From: Smallanthus sonchifolius
Lineage: Eukaryota; Streptophyta; Magnoliopsida; Asterales; Asteraceae
Direction of reading: 5' to 3'
Assembly: GCA_023525975.1 (NCBI GenBank)
Contig: JAKNSE010000037.1
Span: 978,501-1,042,500 of the forward strand
DNA length: 64,000 nucleotides
Part shown: one piece after another, positions 11,042 through 23,163 of the stretch
Position numbering within the stretch: the first letter of the stretch is position 1
Layout of the letters: every line of letters begins with the position of its first letter
The notes under the pieces: generated by a model
Told to the model about the DNA's origin: nothing
Databases searched by the model: none
The model's input: only the letters and a program-made list of their open reading frames with translations
Program-made: the position numbers and the translations under genes

Positions 11042-13162
11042 AACATCCCCACACTTAACCTTTTTGTGTCCTCGAAAAAGTCTGCAATGGAATCATAACT
11101 GAGATCTAACTTTAATAATCAATACCAATTAGCAATTCAATATACTCACCCGTTAAAAAGCAATAACCAGTATTTATGTCCGCTTAAACCCAACCGCCAA
11201 CTATCTAGCCCCCGTAATGTGTTCTAATTCCAATTTAAACAACATTCAATCAGTCTATGTGACTCACACTTAGAAGCTACAGCTCTACCAAATCCCGTCT
11301 CATGGTCATGTCTAGGCACGGGTTAAACCATCTAGATTTTCCCACCACGTTAAACTAAGATTTACAAATTTTTTAGAAATCAATGAATTATGGTACAAAT
11401 GGAATGAGTATTATTAAATTTATATGAATCAACCTCACCTAGAGGTGCATCTCCCAAGTCAATATCCCATAAGGTAGCACATAGGCTGCAGTCTATCGAT
11501 TAAGCACATAAGCATCTAACTTAGAGGTGTATCCACAGAGTCACTATCCCCATGGGAAACACATAAATCAATCTTATTTATCTAAACACTGATCACACAA
11601 ATCCCAACCCATGGATGTATCAACCAAGTCGCTATCCCGGAGGGTAACACGTAGGTCAAGACTCAAGCTTTTAGTTTATTAATTACACTCATTATTAGAT
11701 GGAATTATGGATGCAGGCGCCACCAAACTTGGATTTATTCTCATAAAAGAAGAAATGGTGTGCCAAATAATTTTGAAAAAACCTCTAAATTTTAACTTAA
11801 CGTGGTACCTATCACCCTATATTGAAAGTTTCAGTATTACCATTACCCTAAGATGAGTACCCACAAGATTTCAAGAAATTATTACGTGATTAATCCTAAA
11901 TAACACTCACAGGCTATTTAAGCTATTCAAGCTGGCTGGGTCTACCAAAACATCACTAATTAGACGCGTTTTCTATTATTTAAATCATTAAACTCAACAA
12001 GTAGATCCAGTTGTACTATAATTTTTCATTTATTATGCAAAACTTTTGATTTAAAAGGACATTTTTCCAATTTTTTTGAATTTTTTTGTATTTTTGAATT
12101 TTTATAAAGACACAAACTAGCTAGACTAAACACTCACATCCCCACACTTGAAAGACACATTGTCCTTAATGTGAAGCAAAACACACTAAAAATAAAAATA
12201 CAAAAATAAAAACAGGAAGAGACTTAGCTGGTTATGATAAACACTCAAGTAAATGTACAGCTTCGTTCTTCCTCGTGTGCACCGTATAGCATTTTGGTCA
12301 TGGTTGCACACACTGTTGGGTTGCCTTTACAAAATGATAGAAGCATTCGGTCCCGCTCGAATGGAGATTAAGTACGGATAGGACGAACAATACCTGCAAA
12401 ATAAACCACCCAACAAACCCGCAGCATTAAACTAACACAAATAAAAAACTCCCTGACTCACTAAGACTCTGGATAGAATGCAAGGATACGTGCCCGATGT
12501 GTGGCAAACACATAGACATGAATGCCACGGCAAGGTGGATCATCGGTTACGAATCGGTCCCCAAGTTTCCCATGGTTATGGTAGAGTCGGTGAATGAATG
12601 ATATGGTAATGGATGAGATATGATATGGATGATGATGTGAATGGTGGAGGGTAGTGGATGAATCGATAGATGAGTGTTGGTTGAGAACGGTAGGATATAT
12701 GGTGGTGAAGGGTGGTGGGTAACCATGGGAAAACAAGGAAAAAAGGCTAGTCCAGGGATGCCCCGCGTACCTCGAATACTTCTGGTACGCGAGGAACAGA
12801 TTATTCGGCCGGCTAACTCTTTTTACTCTCGCGTACCGCGAGAGACTTGGGATTGTTCTTCGCGTACCGCGAGGATGCCCTGGTGACAGAAAGTTAAGAA
12901 AAAATTTTCCTTTTTATACTTAGAATATTTTTGACCCTTGACAATTTTTCTTTACTTAATTTCATTAAAACCATGTCCCAAGCATAAAAACATATGTAAA
13001 AATACATGTAACTTCGTTCCAACTGATTTTCCTCACCGAATCGAGCGTGAATCACTGCAAGACATGACACACACAAAACACAATACCGAAAAACACATAA
13101 AAGACCCTGACTGAAACCAAAGAATGCATACAAACTCTACATCCCGGGCACTTGCCCTAGAA
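11042..13162 (-). other. Non-coding 3' interior of the Athila-like element
   Basis: This 2.1 kb occupies the place where Athila elements carry RT, RNase H and integrase, but I see no such motif. It holds three degenerate copies of a ~46-bp repeat (11441, 11523 and 11612; shared core GTATC...AGTC.CTATCCC). It also has an A/T-rich stretch near 12060, GATGA-rich sequence at 12580-12700, and a further CGCGTACCGCG palindrome at 12826-12844 like those in the LTRs. Confidence 0.6.
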
Positions 13163-16079
13163 TCAAACAAGCCTATCAGGAGGTTTCTCTTTGATCCTAA
13201 CCGGTACCGCCTTCATCATGCGCGGTCTACCGGTGTTCCACATCATTAACACAATCATACGTTTCCCAAATAATGAACTCATTATTATTATTGTAGCCAT
13301 CAAATCCTTCCACCATAGTTTATACCTACCTGACCCGAATATAATATGAAACATATAGCCAAGCAAGTTATCACTCTTACACATCCCCACACTTGGGGTT
13401 TGCACTACCCTCAACCTAGATGAATCTATTGAAACACGGGTTCTCTTACGGGGCGGCCTAGACCTAGGAGGGCTGGAACTAAGCCTCGGCTCAACGCTCA
13501 CCCTCTCAGAATGCACAACGATGATGGGCGAAGGTTTAGGTATGGATATTTCTAACAAAGTAATCCCTAAACTTTCACCGGGACCATCGGGATCCTTAAC
13601 GCTCTCATCTAACTTCCCCACACTTGGGGTTGTGCCTATGATCTCATCTAATTCTTCCATCACCTTCAGCAGATCATCAGGCACGTCATCTCCGTATTCA
13701 TCCGGCTCTTCTAATAATCTCTCCAACTCTAACGCCCACTTAGATGGTTCTTTTAAATTAGGGGCGGGTTCACCAATTTCTATCACTGGATCAGAGTCCT
13801 GCTAGTAGTCCATGAAGGCATCAAGCATGCACACAGAGTAGCTATGCTCGCCAACATCCTTCACGGACTGTGTGGCATCAAATATAACTGACTCATCCCC
13901 CACACGAAGTGTGAGATTTCCGTCAAAGACATCGATCAATGCCTTGGCGGTGTGCAAGAATGGGCGCCCAATGATGAGTGGGACTCTGTCATCCACCTCC
14001 ATGTCCAGAATGATGAAATCCACGGGGAAGACAAATTTGCCTACTTTTACTAGAAGATTTTCCACAATTCCCCGTGGATACTTGACCGAGCAGTCAGCTA
14101 AGGATATGCTCATGCATGTTGGCTTTGGTTAACCAAGGTCTAGCTGCTTGTATAAAGAATATAGCATCAGATTGATGCTAGCACCTAGGTCAGCTAACAC
14201 GTGGTGCAAGGGCAAACTGCCTAGGAGACATGGAATCGTGAAACGCCCTGAATCTCCCAATTTCTCGGGCAGCTTGGTCTGCACCACCGCAGAGCATTGC
14301 TCACTAAGTGAGACTTTAGAGACCTCTTCGAGCTTCTTCTTGTTGGAAAGAAGATCTTTTAAGAACTTGCCATACTTTGGCATGCGCTGGAAGGTCTCTA
14401 TCAGCGGAAGATTGACCTTGAGTTGTTTGAACATGTCAAGGAAGTGACCGTGTTCCCTAGCTTGTTTAAATGGCAGCAAACGTGCTGGGTAGGGAACACG
14501 ACTCAGGTAAATCTCGGGGGCCTTCATCTCTACCCCCTTCTTCTTCTCTTTTGCCTTCTTGGCAGACAACTTAACTATTTTCTCTTCGTCCACCTTTTCC
14601 TCGGCCATCTCAGCATCTATCACAGCAAATCGAGCTCTCCAGTCTATCTTCTTGACCTCCTCAGGTGACGGAATGTTATACACACTGGAGTGGGAGTCAT
14701 CCTCTACAACCTTTTCCTTCTCCACACTCCTGGCTGACACGGCCATCACTGAAGCGTTGGATCTTGAAGATGGACCTCCCTGTCGATCTTTCAAGCTCTT
14801 AGCGATGTCCTCAACCGTGCGTTTCAGATCATGGAATGCCGACTGTTGATTCTTCAATAGAGTGTCGTGGCTATCCAATCTCTGCCTAGCATCCCTGTCC
14901 TGCTGGACTAAATGGGCAAGCAGCCGTGTCTGGGTCTCAAGCATCTCTTTTATCGACGTCGTGTCGACACTGCTTCCCATGCTAGGTCCTGTATCTCCTC
15001 CTCCATTCTCCTGATACTGCTGACGACCATTAAACCCCGGTGGGTTATTTACAGATCTCCATCCCGAGCCAAATGAGTTGTTATAGTTATTATAGCCCCG
15101 GTTATAGTAGTGGTTGCCAGCAAAACTCACATGCTCCTGATTATTTACAGGGTAATCCCGGGTGTCGTGGCCTCCCCTACACACTTGACTTCGATGAGCA
15201 CTGAGCTTCAGCTCCTTGATTTCATTGGCCATTGAGGCGAGGGCAGCTAGCACTAGGAATAGGAGTCCTAGAAGATGGGTACTGCTGTTCGGCTTGAGCG
15301 AAGCTCTCGAACATCTCCTCACACTCAGCAGGCTCAAACTTTTCCATGATGTGGCCTCCCGCAGCTGTATTAAACATTTGCTGCTTCTCGAAGGTAAGGA
15401 CATTATAGAACTTCTCCACTATCGCCCAGTCAGAAAGAACGTGCTGGGGACATCGGCTCAATAGCGCGTTGAACCGCTCCCAGGCCATGTGATAAGGCTC
15501 GTCGGGATCCATCCTGAAGGAGTGGATTTGATCCCTAAGGCGAGCGGCCCTGGAAGGTGGATAGTACTTCTTAAAGAACTTGGCTTAGAGATCCTCCCAA
15601 GTGGTGATTGAGTTATTTGGAAGGGTGTCGAGCCACCCAGAGAGGGAGAATGGGAAGAAACGCAAGTAGATTGCGTCCTTAGATACACCCGTGATATTGA
15701 AAGTATCACATATGCGCGCAAAGCGGGACACGTGTCCGGGTGCTTCCTCATCCTCAAGGCCATGGAACTGAGTAGCATTAGTGATCATACTCATGACATG
15801 TGACGGGATCTACCAAGAATTGACATTAGGAATAGTGGGGCGACTGATCAAATATCTCGCGCCCGTGACCCCATCACCGGCCCTCTGGTGTACTGTACGC
15901 CTCGCTTGTGGATCAACGTCGCCCATTTTAGGAAAGGGAATAAGGCTAATAGGACGTACCTGGTTTTCGCACAACTGTTTCAAACGCTCCGGAAAGTCGC
16001 GGGTGCGCTCGTGAAGCTCTTGTTCAGGCTCTAGAAAAGCTTAATACGGTGGTGACCCCTGCGAACGAGTGTTGTGCAT
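13163..16079 (-). pseudogene. gag-protease polyprotein of Athila-like element
   Basis: Reading leftward from the ATG at 16079, gag includes a capsid part (GLEDEEAPGHVSRFARICDT and EPYHMAWERFNALLSRCPQH) and a knuckle-like region (CRGGHDTRDYP). A linker with Lys-rich coils follows, then the protease (VLADLGASINLM; GRPFLHTAKALIDVFDG). The protease active site is Asp-Leu-Gly-Ala, as is normal for Athila. A tail of about 200 residues (SKWALELERLLEEPDEYG...) ends near 13163. Stops lie near 16040, 15811, 15584, 14126 and 13800, and there is a frameshift near 15230. Gag would assemble particles, so this family may be a gag-donating or parasitic lineage. Confidence 0.82.
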
Positions 16080-16245
16080 ACAAAGAAGGACACAAGAAAG
16101 GAGAAAAATAAAGACTCAAAGACAGAAGGACTAACTCGCAAGTAAACACAGAAGACAAGCACACAAGACAGACTCAAAAGAAAACAAAATAAAACCAAAA
16201 ATCAAACAAAGAACTAACCAGAGTTAATATTGCTATTGCCAAGTG

Positions 16246-16263
16246 TCCCCGGCAACAGCGCCA
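16246..16263 (-). other. Primer-binding site, tRNA-Asp type
   Basis: The minus strand reads TGGCGCTGTTGCCGGGGA, seven bases inside the LTR. It matches the 3' end of plant tRNA-Asp(GTC) with one mismatch, the primer known for Athila elements. It fixes the element's orientation as minus. Confidence 0.85.
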
Positions 16264-16269
16264 AAAACT

Positions 16270-17884
16270 TGATGTCATCTAGACGGTCTATAAAAATAAC
16301 TCTAAAACCTAACCTAGACTCCTAAGTAATAAATGAAAAACCTATGAACTAAACCGCAAAAACAGGCAAGTGGACCTATCGAGTGTAGCACAGCTTAATG
16401 GTAAACCGGAATATCGAACCCTAGAGACACTACGGATAACAAAACAGACTCTGACTCGAACTAAAGATTGATTTGGTTTAGGGGTTTACTACACTAAGGA
16501 TTATCACTAATGAATGCAATAAACTAAGGTCGACTCAACTATCAAGAGGCAAGTCAAAGTTGAAATCAAGATATGGGAAGAATACTACCTAGGTCGGAAT
16601 CCTACTCGCAAAGCACAACTTCTACCGGTTCTGGAACTATGATGAATCTGGGTTTCTAAGGATACAAGTCTAAGCAACCTAGTGGATCCCTAATCACTCT
16701 CAGAGTGTCACCAACTAAGCTACCTAAAGATTTAATAACTCACCAGATGGTTGGATCACTTCTCAGGTATTTCCAACTATGATAATGTACCCTAATGGAT
16801 GGATTACCTCTCAGTCTCACCGTCCACAATACATTCAAGGAATGCAAGGGGTAATCCTAGGATAACAACTATGATTCAGGATAGCAAAAATCACTAGAGA
16901 CCTTATACTAACGCCCTCTCAGACTGTTAACACTCGGATTCCTAATGACGAAGACTAAACGACTAATTCTCACCTCTCGGGTATTGAACTAGGACACACA
17001 CTCAACTCTAATCAGCAATCAACAACAATTCCTATGGCTACTACGTCTAGCAAACCACCACAATCACAAACCCCTAAGATATATGATCAAGATACACTAA
17101 TTGAACAAACAGACAACCATAATTAACGCAAGGAATCAATAGTTAATCACACAATCAGATTTAAACATGCATATATCATCACAATCATTAACTAGGATCG
17201 TTTACAAGATCATTAAACCATCAATCAATCCAAAACCGAATAAAAATCAGAACTTTAACATAGTATTCATCGTTAACCTAGGCAGTATTAAATATTTAGC
17301 CAACACACATGCTTAGAGTATTCAAAACAGAAGTAATAGACATAGTACTGGTTTCAATCAAACAAAATAAACGAAAGAGAATTGAAACCCGGAGAAGCTA
17401 TCTCTAACTACCACGGATCCAAAAGCTCCAAACTTTGACTCCATTTAGCTTACAAACCCTCAGAATCGCCCTAGAATGATCTCTGGACGGCAAAGATACG
17501 AACTCCCTGGCATTATGGCATTACAATTCTATTTAATTTGATTTTTAGGGTTTTTCTCGGATTTTATGTCTCTCGCGTACCACGAGAGATTGGCTTCAGT
17601 CCTTCGCGTACCGCGAAGGACAATATAGTCGCGCGCCCAATTGGAACTCCTCGCGTACCGTGAGAGTTTTCTTCCTGGTCTTCGCGTACCGCGAAGACTT
17701 GAAATTTCCCATTTTTGACTTTTAATCTTTGGGCTTCATTCTCATACTCGGTTTCTTCGGGTTTTGACTTGTAACTATCACGAGCACCTGAAATCATAAC
17801 AAAGACTCAAAACGAACCAAAAACGACTCAAAACAGACATAAAACTAATTAAAACGACACTAAAACAAAGGAATAAAGATGTCA
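16270..17884 (-). repeat. 5' LTR of Athila-like element, terminal deletion
   Basis: It begins TGATGTCATCTAGACGG and ends ...AATAAAGATGTCA. Compared with the other LTR it lacks 16 bp between AAAGATGT and the final CA. It keeps CGCG-TAC-CGCG inverted repeats in better shape than its partner: arms GTCCTTCGCG at 17599-17621 and GTCTTCGCG at 17678-17698. Confidence 0.85.
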
Positions 17885-17889
17885 GTTTT

Positions 17890-19953
17890 CTATGAGTTTT
17901 TGGCTGTCAATGCTTTCCTTACCTTCTTCCGTACAACCGTCACAAAATTGAGTTCCGTTCAACTCCTTGTATTTTCCTCGGTTACAGCCCCGCTCACCAT
18001 GGTTATCGATGCTTTGATCCCTCCAATGAACGGATTTACATTGCTCGACATGTTCGCTTCAACGAACATGTCTTTCCTTATCAGCCTTCACCCAATATTC
18101 CTTCCCCACCATCATCCGCTCCTCCTTACATCTCTATCTTTCCTAATCCACCACCTTGTTTCCCACCCGAACCTCCACACTCGCCTTCACCAACACCACC
18201 ACCATCACCTCCTCAATCACCTCCACAATCCCCACCATCACCACCTGTTCCACCTACACCACCTACCCCCGATGCCACTTCACCCGAGAACACCAATCAA
18301 CCACCACCAGCCCCTCAGCCTCGACCCTCTAACCTTCACCCTAATCCTAAACAACCTGACCGATATAACCTAGCCGCTTATACTGCCATCGTTTACCTAC
18401 CTCTACCTCTTGAACCTACTAGCTTTACCGTTGCTAACAAGCCTATAGAATGGCGCCAAGCTATGGCTGATGAGTTGGTTGCGCTTCATAGGAATGGCAC
18501 GTGGAATCTTGTGCCCCCTGTCCCTAATGCTAATGTTATTGATTGTAAATGGGTTTACAGGTTAAAAACTGATGAACATGGCAAGATTAGCAGGTACAAA
18601 GCCCGTCTTGTTGCTAAGGGTTTTCATCAACAGCATGGCGTGGATTATCATGAGACTTTCAGCCCAGTAATCAGGCCTGCCACCATTCGTACTGTCTTAT
18701 CTCTGGCCGTCACAAATAAATGGCCTCTCAGACACTTGGATATTCAGACCGCTTTTCTCCATAGTGATCTTGAGGAAACTGTCTACATGCGCTAACCTCC
18801 TGGTTTCATTGATCCAACCAAACCTGATCATGTCTGCCTATTGAACAAATCAATGTACGGACTCAAACAGGCCCTCGTGCCTGGTTCACCAAATTGTCCA
18901 CTGCCCTTGATCAGTTGGGGTTTTCTGGGTCTAAGATAGACCCTTCACTTTTCATCCTCAACTATTCGGGCTCTCTTGTCTATCTTCTGGTATATGTTGA
19001 TGACATCATCATCATCATAGGTAACAACTCTACTGTTGTAGCCACCATTATTGAACGGCTCAATTCTCTCTTTGCACTTAAAGATATGGGGCAACTACAT
19101 TATTTTTTGGGGGTTGAGGTTGTCCATCGGGGTTCTGACTTGGTTCTTTCACAACGGAAATATGTTCGAGAGATCTTACATCGAGCTGGTCTTGCAGATT
19201 GCAAACCAACCTCTACTCCCATGAGTACTTCTCACGTGTTATTACCGGATGATAGCCCATTACTCGATGATCCTTCTCGCTATAGGCAAACGGTCGGGCC
19301 TCTTCAGTATGCTACTCTTTCTCGTCTTGACATTGCATTTGCAGTTAATAAAGTCTGCCAGTTCATACATGCTCCCACTGAAAACCATTGGGCCGGAGTC
19401 AAACGCATCTTACGTTATCTCAAGGGCAAGCTCAATTTGGGCTTATGGATTCATCACAATTCGGGCTATCAGCTTCAAGGCTTCTCTGACTCTGACTGGG
19501 CTGGTTGCCCGGTCGATCGTTGATCCACGGGGGGATATGCTATCTACATAGGCTAGAATCTTATTTCATGGTCTGCTTGCAAGCAGAGAACTGTCTCTCG
19601 ATCTTCAACATAGTCTGAGTATAAGGCTATTGCAGATACTGTTACAGAGTTGATTTGGTTGAAGTCTCTTCTTCGTGAACTTGGAATGGATAGCCCGACA
19701 CCAACACTTTGGTGCGATAATCTAGGCGCAACATATCTCACTGTTAATCCAGTCTTTCATGCTCGCACCAAGCACGTTGAAGTTGACTATCACTTTGTTC
19801 GTGAACAAGTTACTCAGGGAAAACTAAATGTCAAGTTCATCTCTACAGATGACCAAATTGTTGATATCTTTACAAAGCCCTTGTCATCTCAGAAGTTTGA
19901 GTTTCTACAATCCAAGTTGCAGATTGCTAATCGCCCTGAACTTGCGGGGGGGA
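17890..19953 (+). pseudogene. Ty1/copia pol, continuation: integrase tail, RT, RNase H
   Basis: The gene cut at 9414 resumes at the integrase C-terminus. The LRVFG context has its Arg codon changed to TGA near 17895. It continues through a Pro/Ser-rich linker (18140-18330) into reverse transcriptase (VDCKWVYRLK-like WVYRLKTDEHGKISRYKAR; YVDDIIII at 18993) and RNase H (LWCDNLGATYLTVNPVFHARTKHVE). Stops include TAA near 18794, TGA near 19522, and TAGs near 19552 and 19613. One base is missing near 18872. The copy is dead but all core motifs are recognisable. Confidence 0.88.
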
Positions 19954-20075
19954 TATTAGACTATGTCGGTTGTAGTCTAGGGTACCAAAGTGTAATTAGT
20001 TTTCATAGATATTTGGTTGTAATCTCTTACTTTCATCAATAACAAAGAACGATACCACTTCCTATTCTGATTTAT
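19944..20075 (+). repeat. Polypurine tract and 3' LTR start of the host copia element
   Basis: GCGGGGGGGA at 19944-19953 is a copia polypurine tract. The LTR then starts TATTAGACTATG, where TGTTAGACTA would be usual (one transition). The LTR end is not certain; I place it near 20075. Further right no copia sequence continues. Confidence 0.55.
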
Positions 20076-20393
20076 ATGAGATTAAATCAAATTAAAAAAA
20101 ATGAATTATTATGAACCAAATAAAAAATTTAATTTTTTTATTGATAAACTGTTATGTGCCCTTCTGCACATGCACGTGTTCAATTAACCCACGTTCATTG
20201 CACTTTAGTTAAATAGTTATGCACTTTTATTTCTTTAGTTTTGCATGTAATTTCCTAATATTTTGTAGGTTAGTTAAGATTAATAGTGTTTGTAGGTTAG
20301 TTAAGATTAATAGTGGGCTAGTGGGTTTCGTGGTAGGGGTTATTTTGTGTTCCATGGTTTACGTAAGGCTATATTTTGTGTTCCATGATTTAA
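20076..20393. other. AT-rich spacer with short direct repeats
   Basis: No gene is seen. TAGGTTAGTTAAGATTAATAG occurs twice near 20266 and 20292 (26-bp spacing) and TTTTGTGTTCCATG twice near 20343 and 20374. TGTTATGTGCCC at 20151 resembles the start of the LTR at 24001 and could be a diverged relative; low confidence. Confidence 0.4.
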
Positions 20394-20751
20394 TGTTATG
20401 TACTTAGTCCACCATCCTGTCGAGTATTGTCCAGTGGTGATCAGTTAGATTAGTTATCAAAAACGGTTGATAAATAGTTATAGAATAATAATAATTATTT
20501 AATAATTATTAATACGCAACGGAACGAAACCGATTCAACACAAAATAAAAAACCGACAGGATCTGGGTTACAAAACATACGAATACGGAATAAGATTTTA
20601 GATTTAACTACCAATGAGATAGATATACCTCTGTTAATGATCAACCGGTTTAGACACGGTGTCTCAGAGACCGAGGTACAACGAACCGATGCTAGATCAT
20701 AAACCGAACGCGAGAGAATGGGAAGCACCAGGGATAGCCGATTCGCACAAG

Positions 20752-22079
20752 CAGTGGCGGATCCAGAGTTTTTCTTGAGCGGGTACACAAAAAAGGTCGG
20801 CTCAATAAGTAGGGTAAAAAATGAGTCGGCTAAAAAAGTCGTGCAAAAAACGAGTCGACTATAAGAAAACAAGCCGGGTTAAATTGGGTCGGATAAAAAA
20901 CATTTAACGCTTATTTACTTAATGATATTGTAACTACACATACCTACTTACTTAATGATATAATAAGTTTAACATCTTCCGATGAAACTCAAACCTATAT
21001 AGAAAACAAAAAAATAAATACCCTACAAAAGTGGTGTGAGCTCAAATTTCACAAGTGTAGGTTTATATGTTATTTTTAAGAGTAAAAAATTGTTGTTAAA
21101 GAAAACACACATTACTCATCTACTTAATTGAATTAATTATGATTAATCTATACTATATAATAAATAAAGGTTTTTAGTGCCACTTGTCACCTCCATATTC
21201 ATTCTCATCATTTTTTTCCCGCCTCTCTCTCTTATTTAATACACTTCTATATTTAAATAATAATATATATTTAAAGAAAATATTAATTACACTAATAAAA
21301 ACATTTATTTTAAATTATCCCTTTTTATAAGAAACTTTAAAATTTAATTATGTAACTTTTATTTCAATCAAATAGTAATTGAAAGTCAAATTACATTAAA
21401 TAGTAATTAATGTATTTTCAAAACCCAATTATATATTAATTTTTACATATTTTGAGTTTGTTTATATCCGTAGTATATGTAATATATTTTTACACCTAGT
21501 ACATAATATAATAATGGTGTTAAAGTTCACCTTTAAATGTTGAAATTAAATAATGTATTTCCCTAGACAAAGTTAACTCTCTACATTTAATTCTATCAAG
21601 GAACAAGAATAATTCATATTATTTTGAATCGTAACATTCTCCGTAATTTTAATTTCTATGTTTGGTAAATAGTATCTCAATTATTGTAATCCTTAAGTTT
21701 AGCTTTTCCTTTCCATTATATATTGTAACCACTGTATCCTTTGTAATCATTCAAGAAATAAAGTAAATTACTTTTATTCTCATAAAATTCTTCCCAATCA
21801 ACATCATCTTCTCTCTACTTTTATCTCTCTAAACTTCATCTTCCTCACCAAAACAATGTCAACCATTAAGCTTTCACGTTTTCACATAGGCATTTCTTTA
21901 TAGCAAATAATCACCAACATCTTCGGTTTCCTTCTTTCTCTCTCAATCATCGGATGTCATAGGTGCCTCTCAAGTATTTTCGAAGGTGTCTGCTTAAAAA
22001 ACCTTAATGTTTTCTACTACTACGATGAATCTCAGCGGGTGCCTTGCCACCCCCTGGGCTTGTCTTCAATCCGCCACTG
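20752..22079. mobile_element. Non-autonomous hAT-type DNA transposon inside the solo LTR
   Basis: Terminal inverted repeats start CAGTGGCGGATCCAG on the left and, complementary, CAGTGGCGGATTGAAG on the right. The flanking 8-bp duplication is CGCACAAG (20744-20751) versus CGCGCAAG (22080-22087), seven of eight. An 8-bp TSD is the mark of hAT elements. No transposase is seen; the interior is AT-rich and contains a Helitron. Confidence 0.82.
21147..21499 (+). mobile_element. Non-autonomous Helitron inside the hAT element
   Basis: The 5' end is A|TCTATACTATATAATAAA and the 3' end CCTAG|T at 21496-21500, so insertion lies between A and T as Helitrons require. A weak hairpin (ATCCGTAGTATATGTAAT) precedes the end. 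The interior includes CACTTGTCACCTCCA, often seen near Helitron 5' ends. No Rep-helicase. Confidence 0.65.
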
Positions 22080-22661
22080 CGCGCAAGGCAGCGGCTGCTG
22101 ATGCGGCAGCGGCGGCTGATTGCAGTTGGCCGGAAATTGCAAAAGCAGTTATCTTGCTAGCTTTTGTCGCAAGCTGCTTTGAAATAAAAACAAAGAAGTC
22201 CACGACTTCCACTTTGCTCCTTGCTTTGCGGCTGGCAATTTTTTATGGTAAAAACATAAATAGGATTATAATTCATATATATAATAATTATAAACCCTAT
22301 TAATTGTTTCTAGGCACAAAGTATAATACGAGATAAAAAGCTCAAACCCATTTAATTATTTTAATAAAAGATTAAAACAATATAATTCCAACACATCCAA
22401 CCCACGTAGCCCTTATTTTCCTCATGAAGTTGCCTACTTTTACTATGCACATTTTATTTGACTTGTTTTTAAATGTTTAATTAGTGGGTAGGTAGTTAAT
22501 TGTAGTGGTATTAATAATGGGTTAGTAGTTTTTTATTCGTAAGGTTATAAATAGCCAAGTAGTATTTGAATTATGGAAAAATAAAATTTTAAATTATTCT
22601 CAATTATCCTTCTAAATTACTATCTGACTTCTTACTATTTTCTTTTGGCCAACGATTACCG

Positions 22662-23163
22662 TTGGAACCCATTGCTGCTCAAACTCTATCCAAACATGAG
22701 TTGTTGGATCGAATCGAGTCAACGATGGCTCAGATGATCGATCTCCTAAAAAACCGACCTCGGTTCCCATCCCCTGCCACTGTTACCGCCACCACAACAC
22801 CACCATTGGCCACTGCCGCCTCACCACCACCAACCGTTGTTATCAAACCACCTCCGTCAACCGCTACCACACCACCACCAAAAACCGCACCGTTATTCGC
22901 TTCTGTTGCAGTACCGAAACCAGACCTGCAACGAGTACCGTCACCCGCGCCATTTGCACCAAAACCACCGCCCTCAACCGCTCCGCCTACACCTATTGCT
23001 GGTTCTATCAGATCTCAGCCTCACATACCGACATTGCCAATTCAAACCGGTAGTGACATCGGTGCTCATAAACCGTGCAGACCCATTTCCCACGTGAACT
23101 CAGTTGAGTTGTCGCCTCAAAGTCAAGGTACTAGACCAGTTTGTATGAAACGCATGAACAAAA
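22662..23163 (+). pseudogene. Gag-like Pro/Thr/Ala-rich ORF of the small LTR element, cut by a solo LTR
   Basis: An open frame (TTG at 22662, near the LTR end) begins with a short helix (SKHELLDRIESTMAQMIDLL) reminiscent of gypsy gag N-termini. About 100 residues of Pro, Thr, Ala and Ser repeats follow (PPPSTATTPPPKTAPLF). The frame runs into the solo LTR at 23164. Beyond that insertion, 23630-24000 has only broken coding. I recognise no domain with confidence; gag-like is inferred from place and composition. Confidence 0.45.

Larger units (their letters stand above)
9420..17884 (-). mobile_element. Non-autonomous Athila-like Ty3/gypsy element with gag and protease only
   Basis: Two near-identical LTRs (9420-11041 and 16270-17884) flank a 5.2 kb interior read on the minus strand. 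The primer-binding site (16246-16263) matches the tRNA-Asp end used by Athila elements. The interior codes for gag and an aspartic protease (13163-16079). No reverse transcriptase, RNase H or integrase motif is found anywhere between 11042 and 13162. TSD is CTTTT at 9415-9419 versus GTTTT at 17885-17889 (four of five). The plus-strand right LTR lacks 16 bp near its end. The element split a copia pol gene. It could move only with enzymes supplied in trans. Confidence 0.88.
20418..22393 (-). repeat. Solo LTR, copia type, inserted in the 5' LTR; carries a hAT element
   Basis: Plus-strand ends are TGTCGAGTATTG... and ...AATTCCAACA. On the minus strand it starts TGTTGGAATTATATTG, a start common in copia LTRs. 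A perfect 5-bp TSD CATCC is at 20413-20417 and 22394-22398. The uninterrupted partner LTR at 24001 shows the empty site (CACCATCTAACCC). Without the hAT insertion and its TSD it is about 640 bp. Confidence 0.82.

Noticed and set aside
13521..14849. Plus-strand open frames opposite the Athila gag-protease
   Set aside because: Mirror frames of the minus-strand coding; they have no domain of their own.
18103..18373. His/Leu/Pro-rich frame (HHHHLLNHL...)
   Set aside because: It is the shifted reading of the copia integrase Pro/Ser linker; the true frame is Pro-rich and in line with RT.
22007..22303. Ala-rich open frame at the right end of the hAT element
   Set aside because: It crosses the hAT terminus and TSD into the solo LTR, so it cannot be a real gene. 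Its GC-rich Ala run comes from LTR sequence.
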